Positions 46,962-57,830 of a stretch of 64,000 bases of DNA are shown here, piece after piece. The position numbers and the translations under genes are program-made. The stretch comes from Dryas octopetala (taxonomy: Eukaryota; Streptophyta; Magnoliopsida; Rosales; Rosaceae), in NCBI GenBank assembly GCA_963921425.1, contig OY992832.1, forward strand, positions 21,426,835 through 21,490,834, given 5' to 3'. Positions within the stretch are counted from its first letter, which is position 1, and each line of letters begins with the position of its first letter. The notes below the pieces were generated by a model, which had not been told where the DNA came from, did no database searches, and saw only the letters and a list, made by a program, of their open reading frames with translations.

Positions 46962-48016
46962 GGAACACATTTTAAGTTTTAACACTAGTTAGGTAATTAA
47001 CAAAAGAAAAAGATTTTGTACCTTATTAGTGCACATTGCACAACATCTATCTGCCCTAATTCTATGTGGCTTGAAGCTTTGAAGCTTTGAACGAATGTTC
47101 AAAACTTCAAACACTGCAGTTGCAGAAAAAGAAGAAAGGAAAATAAAAGAGCTAGGTGGGTCCAGGACGTGGAAAAAAAAGGATCAGCACGTGGGTTTTT
47201 ATATTGTTTTTTTTTTAATACGTTAACATTTTAACATTTTATTTATATATTTGTCATCCAGCATGTTGCCATGTGTGCCTTACATAATCGCCACATCATC
47301 ATTTAATGAAGTAATAAACAAAAAATTTAACGGAGGTACCTAAAAGCCAAGACTCTGAAATTAAGGTAGCTTAAAATTAATTTTTGAACTTGAGATATCA
47401 ACTTATAATAGACCCTGAACTTGAGGTACTAAAATGTAGTTTAACCAATTAATTATAATTAACCTTCCAAAATATCAGTAATTAGCTAGTCTGACAGACT
47501 TCACAGTCCATAAGTCGATCTGTTAACCTTCATGTATATATCTGGTGCAGAAGTTAGCTAGCCTCAGCTGTTTGTTTTTCCTCCGATTATTTTTTTGCTT
47601 AATTTTTAATTATAGTTGTGTATTTATAATTTAAGAATAAGGAATAAAAAATAAAATGGACTTATAGTAATTTTTAAATGTCAATGAAATTACATAAACT
47701 TTTAAACTTATATTAATTATACGATTAAATTAAAACAAGTCAAAAAAAGAAAAACAGACAACATAAATTTATTTATGAAATTAATTAATTAACTTTCCAA
47801 AATATCAGTACTAGCTAGCCTGACAGACCTCGTAGGGCATCTACGTGAAGGTAGCTAACCTCAGCTGGAGGTGACAAGCAAAATTAAAATGGAAAACCAG
47901 AATCTCACATGCCAATAAATCCAGGGAAAGTAAAATTAAAAGCTCTTGACGGTCAGACCAACTACTAAACTTGCGCACTGTGGCCTTTCATTTAATGTGG
48001 TCTTGTTCATATCTTG

Positions 48017-48026
48017 TATTTATAAG
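48017..48026 (+). promoter_or_regulatory. TATA box of the Ole e 1-like gene
   Basis: TATTTATAAG lies about 75 bp upstream of ATG 48097, with a short leader after it. Confidence 0.6.
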
Positions 48027-48096
48027 CTGCAGTGTGTAGCTATGTTCTCTTCAAATATATTAAGTTTGCCTTTGTTTCTGTAAAATCATTGCTTCC

Positions 48097-49012
48097 ATGG
48101 CTCTTTCCCAAGTGCTCACAACACTACTTCTCTTTGCTGCCTTGGCTCTTGCAAACATTGAGCTTTCCACATGCCAAGTTGTGAAGGCCAAGGTCACTTG
48201 CCTTGATTGCAAAAACAAAGATGATTTCTCAGGTTTAAGTTTTTGTCCATATATATATATTTTACCCTATCTAGCTATATAAATTTCTTTCTTTATATAT
48301 TCCTGTTTATCCTAGCTTATATTTTCATGTTTAACAAGCCTAAAGCCCTTAAAAAAAATTTGCATCTTGGAGGTCATATTTCATCAAAGTGCCATTTTGT
48401 AACATTTTTGTTTTTTATATTTATTTTTATCAAAGATAAAAGAATGAGAGGATAATGAAATGAAGAGAATGTGATTAGAACAAAAGTATTTTTTAAATAT
48501 ATATTGTCTTCAAGTTTTAGTTTTATCTATTCTTCTCATGATCTCTAGCTCATCTCACAGCTTATTTCTCATATATATTTTGTCTATATCTCTATAATGT
48601 TTCAGGAATTAAGGTTTTGGTGAAGTGTGATCAAGTGAAAAAGTTGGCAATGGCAACCACAGAAGAAGATGGCTCTTTCGAGGCCAAGCTCCCATCAGAC
48701 AACAACCCAAAAGCTCCTACAGCTCTGCACTGCCTTGCCAAGCTTGTTGGAGGACCCAACCAGCTCTATGCCTCAAGGAAAGCCATGGTGTCTGAGATTG
48801 TGAAGACCCACGAGGAGTCCAATTCCTACACCATATCAACTCCTCTTGGGTTCTCCACATCATGCCCTTTGGCCATAAAAGATGGGGATTGCAAAGCCAA
48901 GATTAATGAGTTTGGTTCATCCAAGACTGTTGATCTGCCTGTGCCACCTGAGTGGGGCTTGGCACCCACTAGCTATTATGTTCCTTTCATCCCAATCATA
49001 GGCATTCCTTAA
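48097..49012 (+). CDS. Ole e 1-like secreted protein (pollen allergen/extensin family), 180 aa
   Basis: Two exons: 48097-48232 and 48606-49012, joined at CTCAG|GTTTAA and TTTCAG|GAATT, phase 1. The protein starts with a signal peptide (about residues 1-26, LTTLLLFAALALA core) and then has the Ole e 1 domain. Cysteines in VTCLDC, VKCDQ, LHCLAKL, TSCPLA and DCKAKI fit the conserved disulphide pattern. The C-terminus is short and proline-rich (LPVPPEWG...PIIGIP). Members are small, often glycosylated, cell-wall or extracellular proteins in pollen, roots or vascular tissue; most have no known biochemical activity. A single intron near the first third is usual. No break is seen. Allergenicity cannot be inferred from this. 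Confidence 0.88.
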
Positions 49013-49630
49013 GAAAAATATGATGATTAATTAGTAGGGGGATATCCTAATTTCATTATCTATATAATATATAATATATGTTGTGTGTATGTTTTTTCTT
49101 TTACTTTTGTGCCCCCTAAGAGTAGCTTCTGGAAGTGTGGTTAAGTTTTTTTTTTTTTTTTCGTCTTTTCTTTTTTCTCCTAGGTCTCAAACCTAGATGG
49201 CTAGGAGGTATTCTAGCAGTTTGTTATCTTTCTTCACTCTATATAGTTTAAATGTACACATTACAAATATATAAATTAAGTGTTACTTCTTGTTGTATAA
49301 ATACTGTTAATTTTGATCTGTGTTGACTTCTGGTCACAAATTCACTAAGGACAATTTTTACTTAGATCTGAAATTTTTTTACAAGACCAATAAACACAAT
49401 ACGAACACAAAATTCAATAATGAGTTAAGTTTATCGGGTTATATTATGTCCATATGCGAAATTCAATGCAATTATATTTAATTTCTTAGGCGTAATAAAA
49501 CTAGCCTCTTAACAATGCGTGTTAATGGGATTTTCTAATTATACATTTGTTAATATTATTGAAATTTCACTGATCTTACCTTTTTTTGTCCTTAGTATAT
49601 ATTTTTTAACTCCTCACTTTTTCCACTTCT

Positions 49631-49762
49631 AAAACTTAAATCCATTCGCAGTTGTTGGGTAACCTACTTGGAAAGGTCGTAAAATTACCCACAATGTACT
49701 CAAATTCAATCTCTCCTCTCCCCAACTTAAAAAAAAAAAAAAAAAAAAACTTAAATCCATTC
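49631..49762 (+). mobile_element. Small retroposon (98 bp) with poly(A) and 17-bp target duplication
   Basis: AAAACTTAAATCCATTC stands at 49631-49647 and 49746-49762. The insert starts GCAGTTGTTGGGTAACCTAC, runs through AATCTCTCCTCTCC and ends in an A run of about 18. The head contains no clear box A or box B, so it may be the 3' end of a SINE or LINE. Confidence 0.72.
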
Positions 49763-49940
49763 ATTCGATCATAAGGTAATGGGCTTGCTTTTCTTAATAT
49801 TGTTTTAACTATGTAATTTTACAATTATATTCTCATTTATTAGATTGGTTTTATTTAACTGTGTGTTTAACAAAAGCTATTTTAGGCAATTCAAAATTTG
49901 ATGAAGCTGGTAAGCTCCTGACTTTATATATAAAGGTCCG

Positions 49941-50398
49941 TTGATTTTAGGTACCAAATTATAATGTTTTTTTCATTTTAACTACCAAAACATTTATGTC
50001 ATTTTACTTTAGGTACTAAATTTCAGTTTAGGTACCAATTTTAAAAAACATGGTTATATCGAGCTGTGACTGTCTAACAGTCATAACTTTTTTATTGATT
50101 TGTTGTTTTTTCAATATTTGCAAGGCTTAAACTTTACTGTTTAGTCTTTGAGTTATATGACTTCATTCCCCAAGCCTAAATCAAAAGTATTAAACTCTTA
50201 AAAATTTTAAATTTTTATAAATTTGAAACAGTCACAGTTTAATCACAACTGTGACTGTTCGACAGTCACAACTATATAACAAACTGATTTGTGACCTAAT
50301 CCAAAATGTCTTACTGTAGGTTAGTACCTAAACTAAAAAAAATTAATGGCTTGCTGCTTTATTGAAAAACTATTGATATTTGGTATTTAATCCTAATT
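49941..50398. repeat. Dispersed repeat, copy B (partner at 32070)
   Basis: About 458 bp in the same orientation as copy A, with the same order of words (TTTAGGTACCAAATTATAATG start, TTTGCAAGGCTTAAACTTTA in the middle, CTATTGATATTTGGTATTTA end). Differences are scattered substitutions and a few small indels. Confidence 0.7.
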
Positions 50399-50631
50399 TT
50401 CTATATATATAATAGCAAAAGTTATTTTGAGCAATTCAAATGGTGAAGCCTATAAGCTTATCACTTTATAATAGAATATATTTTTAATATATATAGGGTA
50501 AAAGCTAAACCTTTGTAGAACATTTAATATATAGTGTTTGGTTATTTTACGACAGATGCATGCATTTTCATTCCTCTCATATCTATTGGCAAGTTAATTC
50601 TGTGGTAGATAAATTGCTAGCTAATGTGGGT

Positions 50632-50676
50632 TTGGCATCATCGATTTTTTTTTTTTGGGCCAATTGGCATCATCGA
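50632..50676 (-). mobile_element. Micro-retroposon: poly(T)GGGCCAA with 13-bp target duplication
   Basis: TTGGCATCATCGA stands at 50632-50644 and 50664-50676. The 19-bp insert is 12 T then GGGCCAA; on the minus strand it reads TTGGCCC followed by A12. Confidence 0.7.
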
Positions 50677-51498
50677 CTTTAATTATTGTCTCATGCTAGT
50701 CCAATTGTTGTTTTTCCTCTGTTGTGTGTTGACCATCTAGGCTTTTACTGCCAACAGAATTTCTGGATGAAACTTGGGTTTAACATGAGATTGTAAATCT
50801 CATCTTACTTAAGTGTTTTGCTTAGGAATTAGATGGAATTTGTCAATTTTTTTTGCACCGGAACTAATCTAGTAATCTTAGAGAAGTTCAAATATGAGAT
50901 TTTAAAATGTAATATGAGAGTTTCAAATTGCATTTCTAATTTTCATCTAATTATATGCTATTTCAAAAGAATTGATTATAGGCTTATAGCAATAGTTCAT
51001 GAATTATACCTCGAGTATCATTTTAGTTCATGAATTTCATTTGGGAATTCTAGAGTCCATAAACTATTGCAAGAATATCACTTTAGTCTTTTTTGTAGTT
51101 TATGTGCGCACGTGACCCATACTTGAGAGGTATTTAATTTGGTCCTCATAGTGCCCTACCCCTTCTCCAACATGTCATCTATCCCTTAAACAATAATTTT
51201 CAAAATTACTAGGAAAAATAAGGAAGCAACCAACAAATGGATAAGGACGGGATTAATGAGTAAAGGCGGGATATATGTAAAGGCTGGATGAGACACTGGA
51301 CGAGGGATAAGGCATTGTGGGGACGAAAATACCCCTCAAATATGGGTCACGTGCGCGGCATGGGCGTTTTAGACAGAAAATGTAACATAATTTTAAAAAA
51401 GAGAGTGATACTCTTGCAATAGTTCATGCACTCCAAAATTTCAAAATAAAATTCATTGACTAAAAGTGATACTCGGGATATAATTCATGGATTATTGC

Positions 51499-51625
51499 TA
51501 TAATTAACTCTCTCTTTTTTTTTGGTACATTGGAAAAAATCGAATCCTGGACCTAATCTAATCCTAACCCTTGCCCCACCCACCATCATCACTTGAGCTA
51601 ACCCCAAGAACTTATAATTAACTCT
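51499..51625 (-). mobile_element. tRNA-derived SINE, 101 bp, with 13-bp target duplication
   Basis: TATAATTAACTCT stands at 51499-51511 and 51613-51625. On the minus strand the insert reads box A-like GGTTAGCTCAAGTGAT, box B-like AGGATTCGATTTTT, then GTACC and a poly(A) run. This is the normal order of a short plant SINE, with its polymerase III promoter near the 5' end. Confidence 0.75.
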
Positions 51626-51659
51626 ATTTCAAAATTTAATTATAATGAGACTTTGTCTA

Positions 51660-51895
51660 GCTCTAAACCGGGGACTTGGAGCCCCAAACCAGAGACGCCA
51701 AACCCGGACATGAGATCGCAAACCCAAGACTCAGACTTGGGTTCCCTACTCGAGACTTAGGACTTGGGACCCCTGGACATCGAGCCCTGAACATCGAAAT
51801 TGGAATCGAGACTGAGGACCTGGACTTCGAACCTCGAATTTCAAACTTGGTTCCTCAGACTACGCATATGGAACCCAAGACCCAAGTCTGAATAG
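51660..51895. repeat. Degenerate repeat of 'gagacttggga/cccaagact' words
   Basis: In about 230 bp, short words such as CCCAAGACT, GAGACTTAGGACTTGGGA, GGACTTCGAACCTCGAA recur on both strands without a fixed period. It is locally GC-richer than the flanks. The 71-codon frame across it has no recognisable protein and is probably a by-product of the repeat. Confidence 0.5.
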
Positions 51896-51954
51896 GTTTA
51901 CTAAACAAATCACTTTTGAAATCCCATCACTTTAAATTCCATCATTAAATTTAA

Positions 51955-52409
51955 GGCTTAGTTTTGTATTGTTGCGAGAAAAAATAGCTAAGTAAAGTCA
52001 GCTGTAAAATAAAGCAGTTGAGTGTTTGATAAACTATGTTTTCAAAAGTGCTATGAGTGCAAAAAACAGTATCAAGATGTTTGGTAAATTAATGTAAAAC
52101 TTTTGTGGTTGTGTATAATTATTAAAATGGATATGATGCTGAAAGTGCCTGAAATGAGAGATAACCCGTTGTCATTTTGAATAAAAATTGAGGGTATATT
52201 GGGCAACTCAAAATTTTTATTTAATGGGGCCCACAACTTTCATTCACAACAATTTTGTGAATGACTACTTTTCAAAATTATTGTCAATGGCTAGAATTGT
52301 GAGACACTATAGCTTTTGTTTTTATTACCAATACCAAAACTATTGTAAGTGACCCATAATTATCATCTACAACAGCTTTTAATTGTCCAACTACAATCTC
52401 AAACGGGCC
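51955..52409. mobile_element. hAT-like MITE, copy B
   Basis: It shares with copy A the start (TATTGTTGCGAGAAAAAATAG-like), the words AAGTAAAGTCAGCTGTAAA, GCAGTTGAGTGTTTG and the end AATCTCAAACGGGCC. It is shorter and more diverged. Non-coding. Confidence 0.62.
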
Positions 52410-52894
52410 TTAAGTTCTATCAATTTGCAATACTTTGATATTTCAAAGTATTTCATCCAGACACACACTTAATGGTTTTACTTGGGTTTTTTGTGACTAG
52501 TCTTATATTGCTTTTGACTTTTTTCAGTAATAAAATTTTGCCCCGGGGGTCTTCTTTCCTATAGAGTTGTTGATGCAAATTTTTGGATCAATAGGAAGAG
52601 AAAAGAAGTAAAATCACAATCGCGCAAAAACAAGGTATTCACATGTGTCACTCAATTTGAGCTATGTTCACGGATGATAGTATCATTGTACATTTGTACT
52701 CCACTATTTTGGAATATTACATTGTACATGTAGAGAGTGTTATATTGTTTAGCTTGTGCAGTAGTGAATATCCCTCCAACTTGGGATGAAGGGCCTTTAT
52801 ATGGGCAATCTTCTCTCTTCATGCTCTTCAATGTGGGCCCAATGGGCTAGGCCCAAAACTAGTACAAACACTTGTAATTCACCAAGCATGGGGG

Positions 52895-52940
52895 GCAATA
52901 TCCACTTTTTTTTTTTTTTTTGGTCTGAAGCAATATCCAC
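52895..52940 (-). mobile_element. Micro-retroposon: poly(T)GGTCTGAA with 11-bp target duplication
   Basis: GCAATATCCAC stands at 52895-52905 and 52930-52940. The 24-bp insert is a T run followed by GGTCTGAA; on the minus strand it is TTCAGACC plus poly(A). Confidence 0.65.
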
Positions 52941-53440
52941 TCTCAGTGCTCTCACCTTGTGTGAATTTTTGTTGAGAAATAGATGTCAAAACAAACTCTT
53001 GATTTTATGTGGTTACTTTGATTGTTATATGAATTATTCAAGTCATTCCCAAAGTCTATCTTGGCATTAAGCACCATGAGTAGGGGTGTGATTTGGATTG
53101 AAAAATTCGAATCCGACCAATTCTAATCCGAAAATTTTCAATTTCGGAACGTCTGAATTAAATTCGAAATCTAAAAATGTCAAATTCTAAAAATTCCAAA
53201 AAAAATGGATTGAAATTAGAATGTATCTGTAAATTCCTATCCAACCCTATTTTCGATCCAATCCGTCCGAAATACACCCTAATGGATGGCACAATGGCAT
53301 AATTGACACTGGGGTGTCTGTGTGACTGTGTCTTTCATTTTAGTAGCTTTGGAAAGATTTTTATGTTTAGGGAAATTATAAAATGCCACGTGTCAGATTA
53401 TTATTGTCTGTTTGTATAAGATACTGTGGGCCTTCCCACA

Positions 53441-53447
53441 TATAAAA
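53441..53447 (+). promoter_or_regulatory. WTF1: TATA box of the WTF1-like gene
   Basis: TATAAAA at 53441-53447, followed by a CT-rich leader exon. It fits transcription starting near 53470. Confidence 0.55.
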
Positions 53448-53469
53448 TCCCCAAAGTATCCTATCAGAC

Positions 53470-54258
53470 ATTCAGACTCCTACTACTACAGTAATTTTCC
53501 CTATCCAATTTTCATTTTCTCACACAGTCACACCCCCACTCCACCCGAGCCCTCTGCCTCTGCCTTGCAGCTCAGGCCAGCCTCAACCGTCTTTCTCTCC
53601 TCCATCTTCGTCTTCTTCAGTTCTTCTCCATCCCAAAACTTCCTAATATCCCTAAACCCCAAAAATCATCACCTAAGTTTCTGGGTCATCCTCAGTTTTT
53701 TCATCTTTCTTCAACAGACTCATAGAAGCCTTCATCTTTCTCTGTCTTGCCTCGTACCTCTCTTTCATATCAACTGCCCAAAATATCCTTATTTCCTAAT
53801 CTTTTTCAGTCTTCCATCTTCAACCTCTGAAGTCTCAAACCCTCCTCCTTCATCTTCGACTGTGCAATCTCCAGGACCCAAGGTTTGTTTTGTTTTGTTT
53901 TTTGTTTTGTTTTTTTTTTTTTTTAAATAACATGTTTGGAACTTGGAATATGAAGAACAAAAATATGCTTAATGAGTAATAGTTTTGTTTAAATGTATAT
54001 TATTATCGTTTCCCTTTAGAGTTTTCTTTTAGTTGAATTCCAGTTTGTTTATTGAGTTTAATTTGGATGGTATCCTCACTTGAAACTGTTCTATAAAATT
54101 TATACAATTAATAAAAACCATGCTTGTGTTAAATGCATGAGGACTACTAGCTCTTTTGTCTATGTGGTGTGGCTTTGTTGTGATTTTTATGGATACTATG
54201 ATGAAAAACAACCTGATTTGTGGGTTTCTTTTTTGTTTTTTGTTTTGTACAGGTCAAA
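53470..54258 (+). other. WTF1: 5' UTR of the WTF1-like gene with a 370-bp leader intron
   Basis: The leader exon is CT-rich (about 53470-53882) and ends CCCAAG|GTTTGT. After 370 bp of T-rich sequence an acceptor TTTTGTACAG ends at 54252. Six bases later stands the ATG. The open frame before the ATG (from 54220) is intron sequence. Boundaries are inferred from splice signals. Confidence 0.62.
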
Positions 54259-55836
54259 ATGGAACCAATGCTCTTGTTTTCTTCAACCAAAGCCTCACCG
54301 TCCACTTCCTTACCCTTCTTTCTGTCATACAAATCTCCTTTTCTTCAAAAACCCCAACAATTTGTGAGAACCCATTTGTCACTCTCAAATATACTTCCAG
54401 AAAAGTCACAATTTTGGGGCAAGAGTGTGGTTTTACATGAGAGAGATGTTACTTTGGGTAATCTGATAAAAACCCGTGTCCCATTTGGGCCAATAAGGTC
54501 TGCTGTGAAGAGAAGGAAAGAACTTCCCTTTGACAATGTGATTCAAAGGGATAAGAAGTTGAAGTTGGTTTTGAAGATAAGAAAAATTTTAGTGAGCCAA
54601 CCTGATAGAACTATGTCACTTAGAGAGTTAGGTAGGTATAGAAGAGAGCTGGGTCTGAAGAAAAAGAGGCGATTTATTGCATTATTAAAGAAATTCCCGG
54701 CAGTGTTTGAGATTGTTGAAGAAGGGGTTTACTCGTTGCAATTTAAATTGACCCCGGAAGCAGAAAGGCTTTATCTTGAAGAGTTGAAGGTTAGGAATGA
54801 GATGGAAGACCTGTTGGTTGTGAAGTTGAGGAAGTTGCTGATGATGTCATTGGATAAGCGGATTTTATTGGAGAAGATTGCCCATTTGAGGAATGATTTA
54901 GGGCTTCCTTTAGAATTTCGTGACACAATTTGTCATCGATACCCACAATACTTTCAAGTTGTTGCAACTGAGAGAGGTCCAGCATTAGAATTAACTCATT
55001 GGGATCCTGAGCTTGCAGTTTCAGCCGCTGAGTTATCTGAAGAGGAAAATCGAGCTAGAGAATTAGAAGAGAAGGATTTGATTATAGATAGGCCTCTCAA
55101 GTTCAATAGACTAAAGCTACCAAGGGGACTTAATCTTTCCAAGGGTGAGATGAGGAGGATATGCCTGTTTAGAGACATTCCTTATATATCCCCTTACTCT
55201 GATTTCTCAGGGCTGAGGTCAGGTACAATCGAGAAAGAGAAACATGGTTGTGCGGTTGTTCATGAGATTTTGAGCCTTACTATAGAGAAAAGAACTCTTG
55301 TGGATCACCTTACTCATTTTCGAGAAGAGTTTAGATTCTCTCAGCAGGTGAGGGGCATGCTGATAAGGCACCCTGATATGTTTTACGTATCCTTGAAAGG
55401 AGAGAGGGACTCAGTTTTCCTTAGGGAAGCATATCGTGATTCTCATTTGATAGACAAGGATCGTTTGTTGATCATAAAGGAGAAGCTTCGATCTATAATT
55501 GCTGTTCCTCGGTATCCAAAAAGAGGTTCTCCCAAAAGTGAGGTAGATGGTGTAGAAGTTACTGATGAGGAAAAAGATGGAACTACTGTGGAGGGAGAGG
55601 AATGGTCTGATACTGATAACTTTATGAGTGATGATGGGTTTGACAATGATGAAGATGATGATGTAGATGATTGGAGTGATGAAGATGATGATACACCCCC
55701 AGATTTTGATGAAGATGGGAAAACATTGAACATTGGAGTGAGCAAACCAATTGAAAAGGAAGACAAATCGACTAAGAATGATGGACAGGTGCTTGTTCCA
55801 GTGTTGCCAGATGGTCGGCCAAGAGAGCGCTGGTAA
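54259..55836 (+). CDS. WTF1: WTF1-like PORR-domain organelle RNA-splicing factor, 525 aa
   Basis: Single coding exon from ATG 54259, six bases after a splice acceptor. Residues 1 to about 60 are rich in Ser/Thr/Phe and poor in acidic residues, like a chloroplast transit peptide. The PORR domain follows (about 85-415) with RDKKLKLVLKIRKIL, MSLRELGRYRRELGLKKK, FPAVFEI, DLGLPLEFRD, YPQYFQV, LRSGTIEKEKHGCAVVHEIL. The tail (about 450-510) is very acidic, as in the WTF1 protein I know. WTF1 binds plastid group II introns and works with other factors in their splicing. Length and layout fit a WTF1 ortholog; other PORR paralogues mostly lack the long acidic tail. No break seen. Confidence 0.9.
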   Translation: MEPMLLFSSTKASPSTSLPFFLSYKSPFLQKPQQFVRTHLSLSNILPEKSQFWGKSVVLHERDVTLGNLIKTRVPFGPIRSAVKRRKELPFDNVIQRDKKLKLVLKIRKILVSQPDRTMSLRELGRYRRELGLKKKRRFIALLKKFPAVFEIVEEGVYSLQFKLTPEAERLYLEELKVRNEMEDLLVVKLRKLLMMSLDKRILLEKIAHLRNDLGLPLEFRDTICHRYPQYFQVVATERGPALELTHWDPELAVSAAELSEEENRARELEEKDLIIDRPLKFNRLKLPRGLNLSKGEMRRICLFRDIPYISPYSDFSGLRSGTIEKEKHGCAVVHEILSLTIEKRTLVDHLTHFREEFRFSQQVRGMLIRHPDMFYVSLKGERDSVFLREAYRDSHLIDKDRLLIIKEKLRSIIAVPRYPKRGSPKSEVDGVEVTDEEKDGTTVEGEEWSDTDNFMSDDGFDNDEDDDVDDWSDEDDDTPPDFDEDGKTLNIGVSKPIEKEDKSTKNDGQVLVPVLPDGRPRERW

Positions 55837-57830
55837 ATTGACAGATCTGTTAGACTCCGGTCTGAATATATTCACCTGAGAGGGCTCGTTAGTTTTGAGC
55901 CTGAAATACTGTAGGTGTTCAGTCCTACTTGAAGGAGAATTCAACATACTATCTGCAAGGCTCTCGAACCTGTTACCAACGCAAGGCATGGACCTTTTTC
56001 CTTGTACTTGAGGTTTAGTGAAGTGTTCTCTGGAAGATAAAGGCATCAACTACAAGTCTTATACTCCTCTATTGCCTTATGTAACAGAGTCAGATTATTT
56101 TTTTACTCTTCGTTAACTGAAAATTTTGTGGGAATGAAAAGTTGCAGTCTATTTTAATTAATTCTTCATTCTTTTTGGTGATATAGTGATCTAAAGCCTG
56201 TCAAATTGCTCAACAGACATCATTTTCATTGTCTTAAAGAGAGTGCTTCAAGTTTTTTGATTCTTCTTTTCCTAGATTTTCTTAGCAGCCAAACAGAAAA
56301 TTTCATGATCAATTATTCTTCTTTTGTATCAGTGCGAAATTGAAAATTTCATTATCAATTATTCTTGAAGTGTTTGGAAGATTCAGGAAAATGCAAAGGT
56401 CTCGGACAATACTACTCACAGGCATTATGCATATCCTGTATTAGCCTACACTACTCCATGGTATGACTTATAAATCTGTTTGGCCATGCTTTATTGCATT
56501 TTGTTATTTTCTCTTTAAAATTTAGCTTTTCATATTTTATTCAATAACATACTGTCTGAACCTAAATACAAAATGAATTTCTGCTAATTTGGAAATGAAT
56601 TTTTCTGTAAATGAATTCTAATGTTTGGAACTGAATATTGAATAGCATAATTAAGTGTTCAATATTTTCTAAATTGTGATGTGGTGACAAGTTCAGTAAT
56701 GTGACTGGATTTTTTATATTCCAAAATCCAATATATGAAGCTAATGTTGCTAAATTCTGATAGAAGGCAGAGTGAACTGGTTGCAAAGTTAGACTGTAAA
56801 TGGTTTCAAAGCTGCTTATGCCATGAAAGATGGGGCCGAAAGACCCTGAGGATGGTGGTCTCTCTCTCTTTTGCTTTCCACTGATCTTTATTTCTATACA
56901 AGAATAAAGGCCTCTATTTCTTACTTTTCAACAGGGATACTATATTGTAGTTTGTGTGTTGAACACAGAATAAGATGTTGGATAGTTTTAAAGAATTAGT
57001 ACCTGCGCTTGGATGACTGGCAAGATTAGAGAATGAGGTTTGAGGAAAAAAAAAAAGGCAATGAAGTCATGAGAGAATCTGCACATATTTGAAAGATTCC
57101 ACTAGCTCTAGTTCATATTTCAATCAAAATGGGATGAAAGAGCCATTGATAGGTACCATTGTTGAAATGGGTTGAGACAAGAGCATAATTATTGGTTTTC
57201 AGTGACTGATTCCCTAGTTTTATGAGTCTATGGAAGAATATTATATGTTCTTTCATGCTTTTATCAGGACTCTCATATAGCTATGTGGTCAATTCTGTGC
57301 AGGAGGGCTCAGGTGCCTTGTCTGTTACTCCTGGGGTTGCTGCTGCAACCAGATTGGGTTTATTACTGAGGTCTGGCTGGTGAGTCTATTGCATACTGAT
57401 TTGGTCTTCTCTTTCTTTTGGTGTGAAATGGATTTTAGGCTGACAGCACTAGTTCAGTTTGTCAGCAAGAAACTCCCTTTTGCTGAGGCAAGATTCCAAT
57501 TCTTTTTTGGACTTTGAAGAAGTTATTTGACGGAAGGTTTTCTGGGTCTGATAAGAAAATGTGTGACAAAATGCATTCTTTATAAGTCAGACCATATAAT
57601 ATATTGACCAAAACTAAGTAAGTCAACTGAGGTATAATTTTGAGCTTGGAACATTAATCAAATTGCAATAATTGTTTTAGTGAATAAAATTATAAAAGTC
57701 AAGCAGTTTGGAAATATTAAATGAATAAGCAGTTTCTAGATTTCCTTAACTTGATTTGATAATCTTTTAGTTCTGACCCTTTATCATATAAAATTATTGG
57801 GAATGTCCATTTCACCATTTGCCTTCTCTG

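Larger units (their letters stand above)
40907..48000. other. Spacer rich in inverted-repeat elements, no host gene seen
   Basis: Listed separately: a hAT-like MITE (41778), a CCA-rich tract (42790), nested inverted-repeat elements (44497-46680) and a micro-insertion (46916). In addition, 41409-41570 has a small inverted repeat (TAACATAAGGAACAAAA / TTTTGTTCCTTATATTA) and 46803-46820 a GA microsatellite. From 43020 to 44490 and from 46965 to 48000 I see only AT-rich DNA. The minus-strand frames at 41999-41679 and 44145-43921 match no protein I know. Confidence 0.5.
49013..53400. other. Spacer between the Ole e 1-like and WTF1-like genes
   Basis: The first 250 bp are probably 3' UTR of the Ole e 1-like gene. 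Inside lie the insertions at 49631, 50632, 51499 and 52895, the dispersed repeat at 49941, the word repeat at 51660 and a hAT-like MITE at 51955, all listed separately. Between them is AT-rich DNA without a gene; 53080-53280 is AT-rich with many AATTC/GAATT words. Confidence 0.5.

Noticed and set aside
57299-57390. Possible lone coding exon with acceptor and donor signals
   Set aside because: Only about 25 codons, no upstream or downstream partner exon and no recognised protein.
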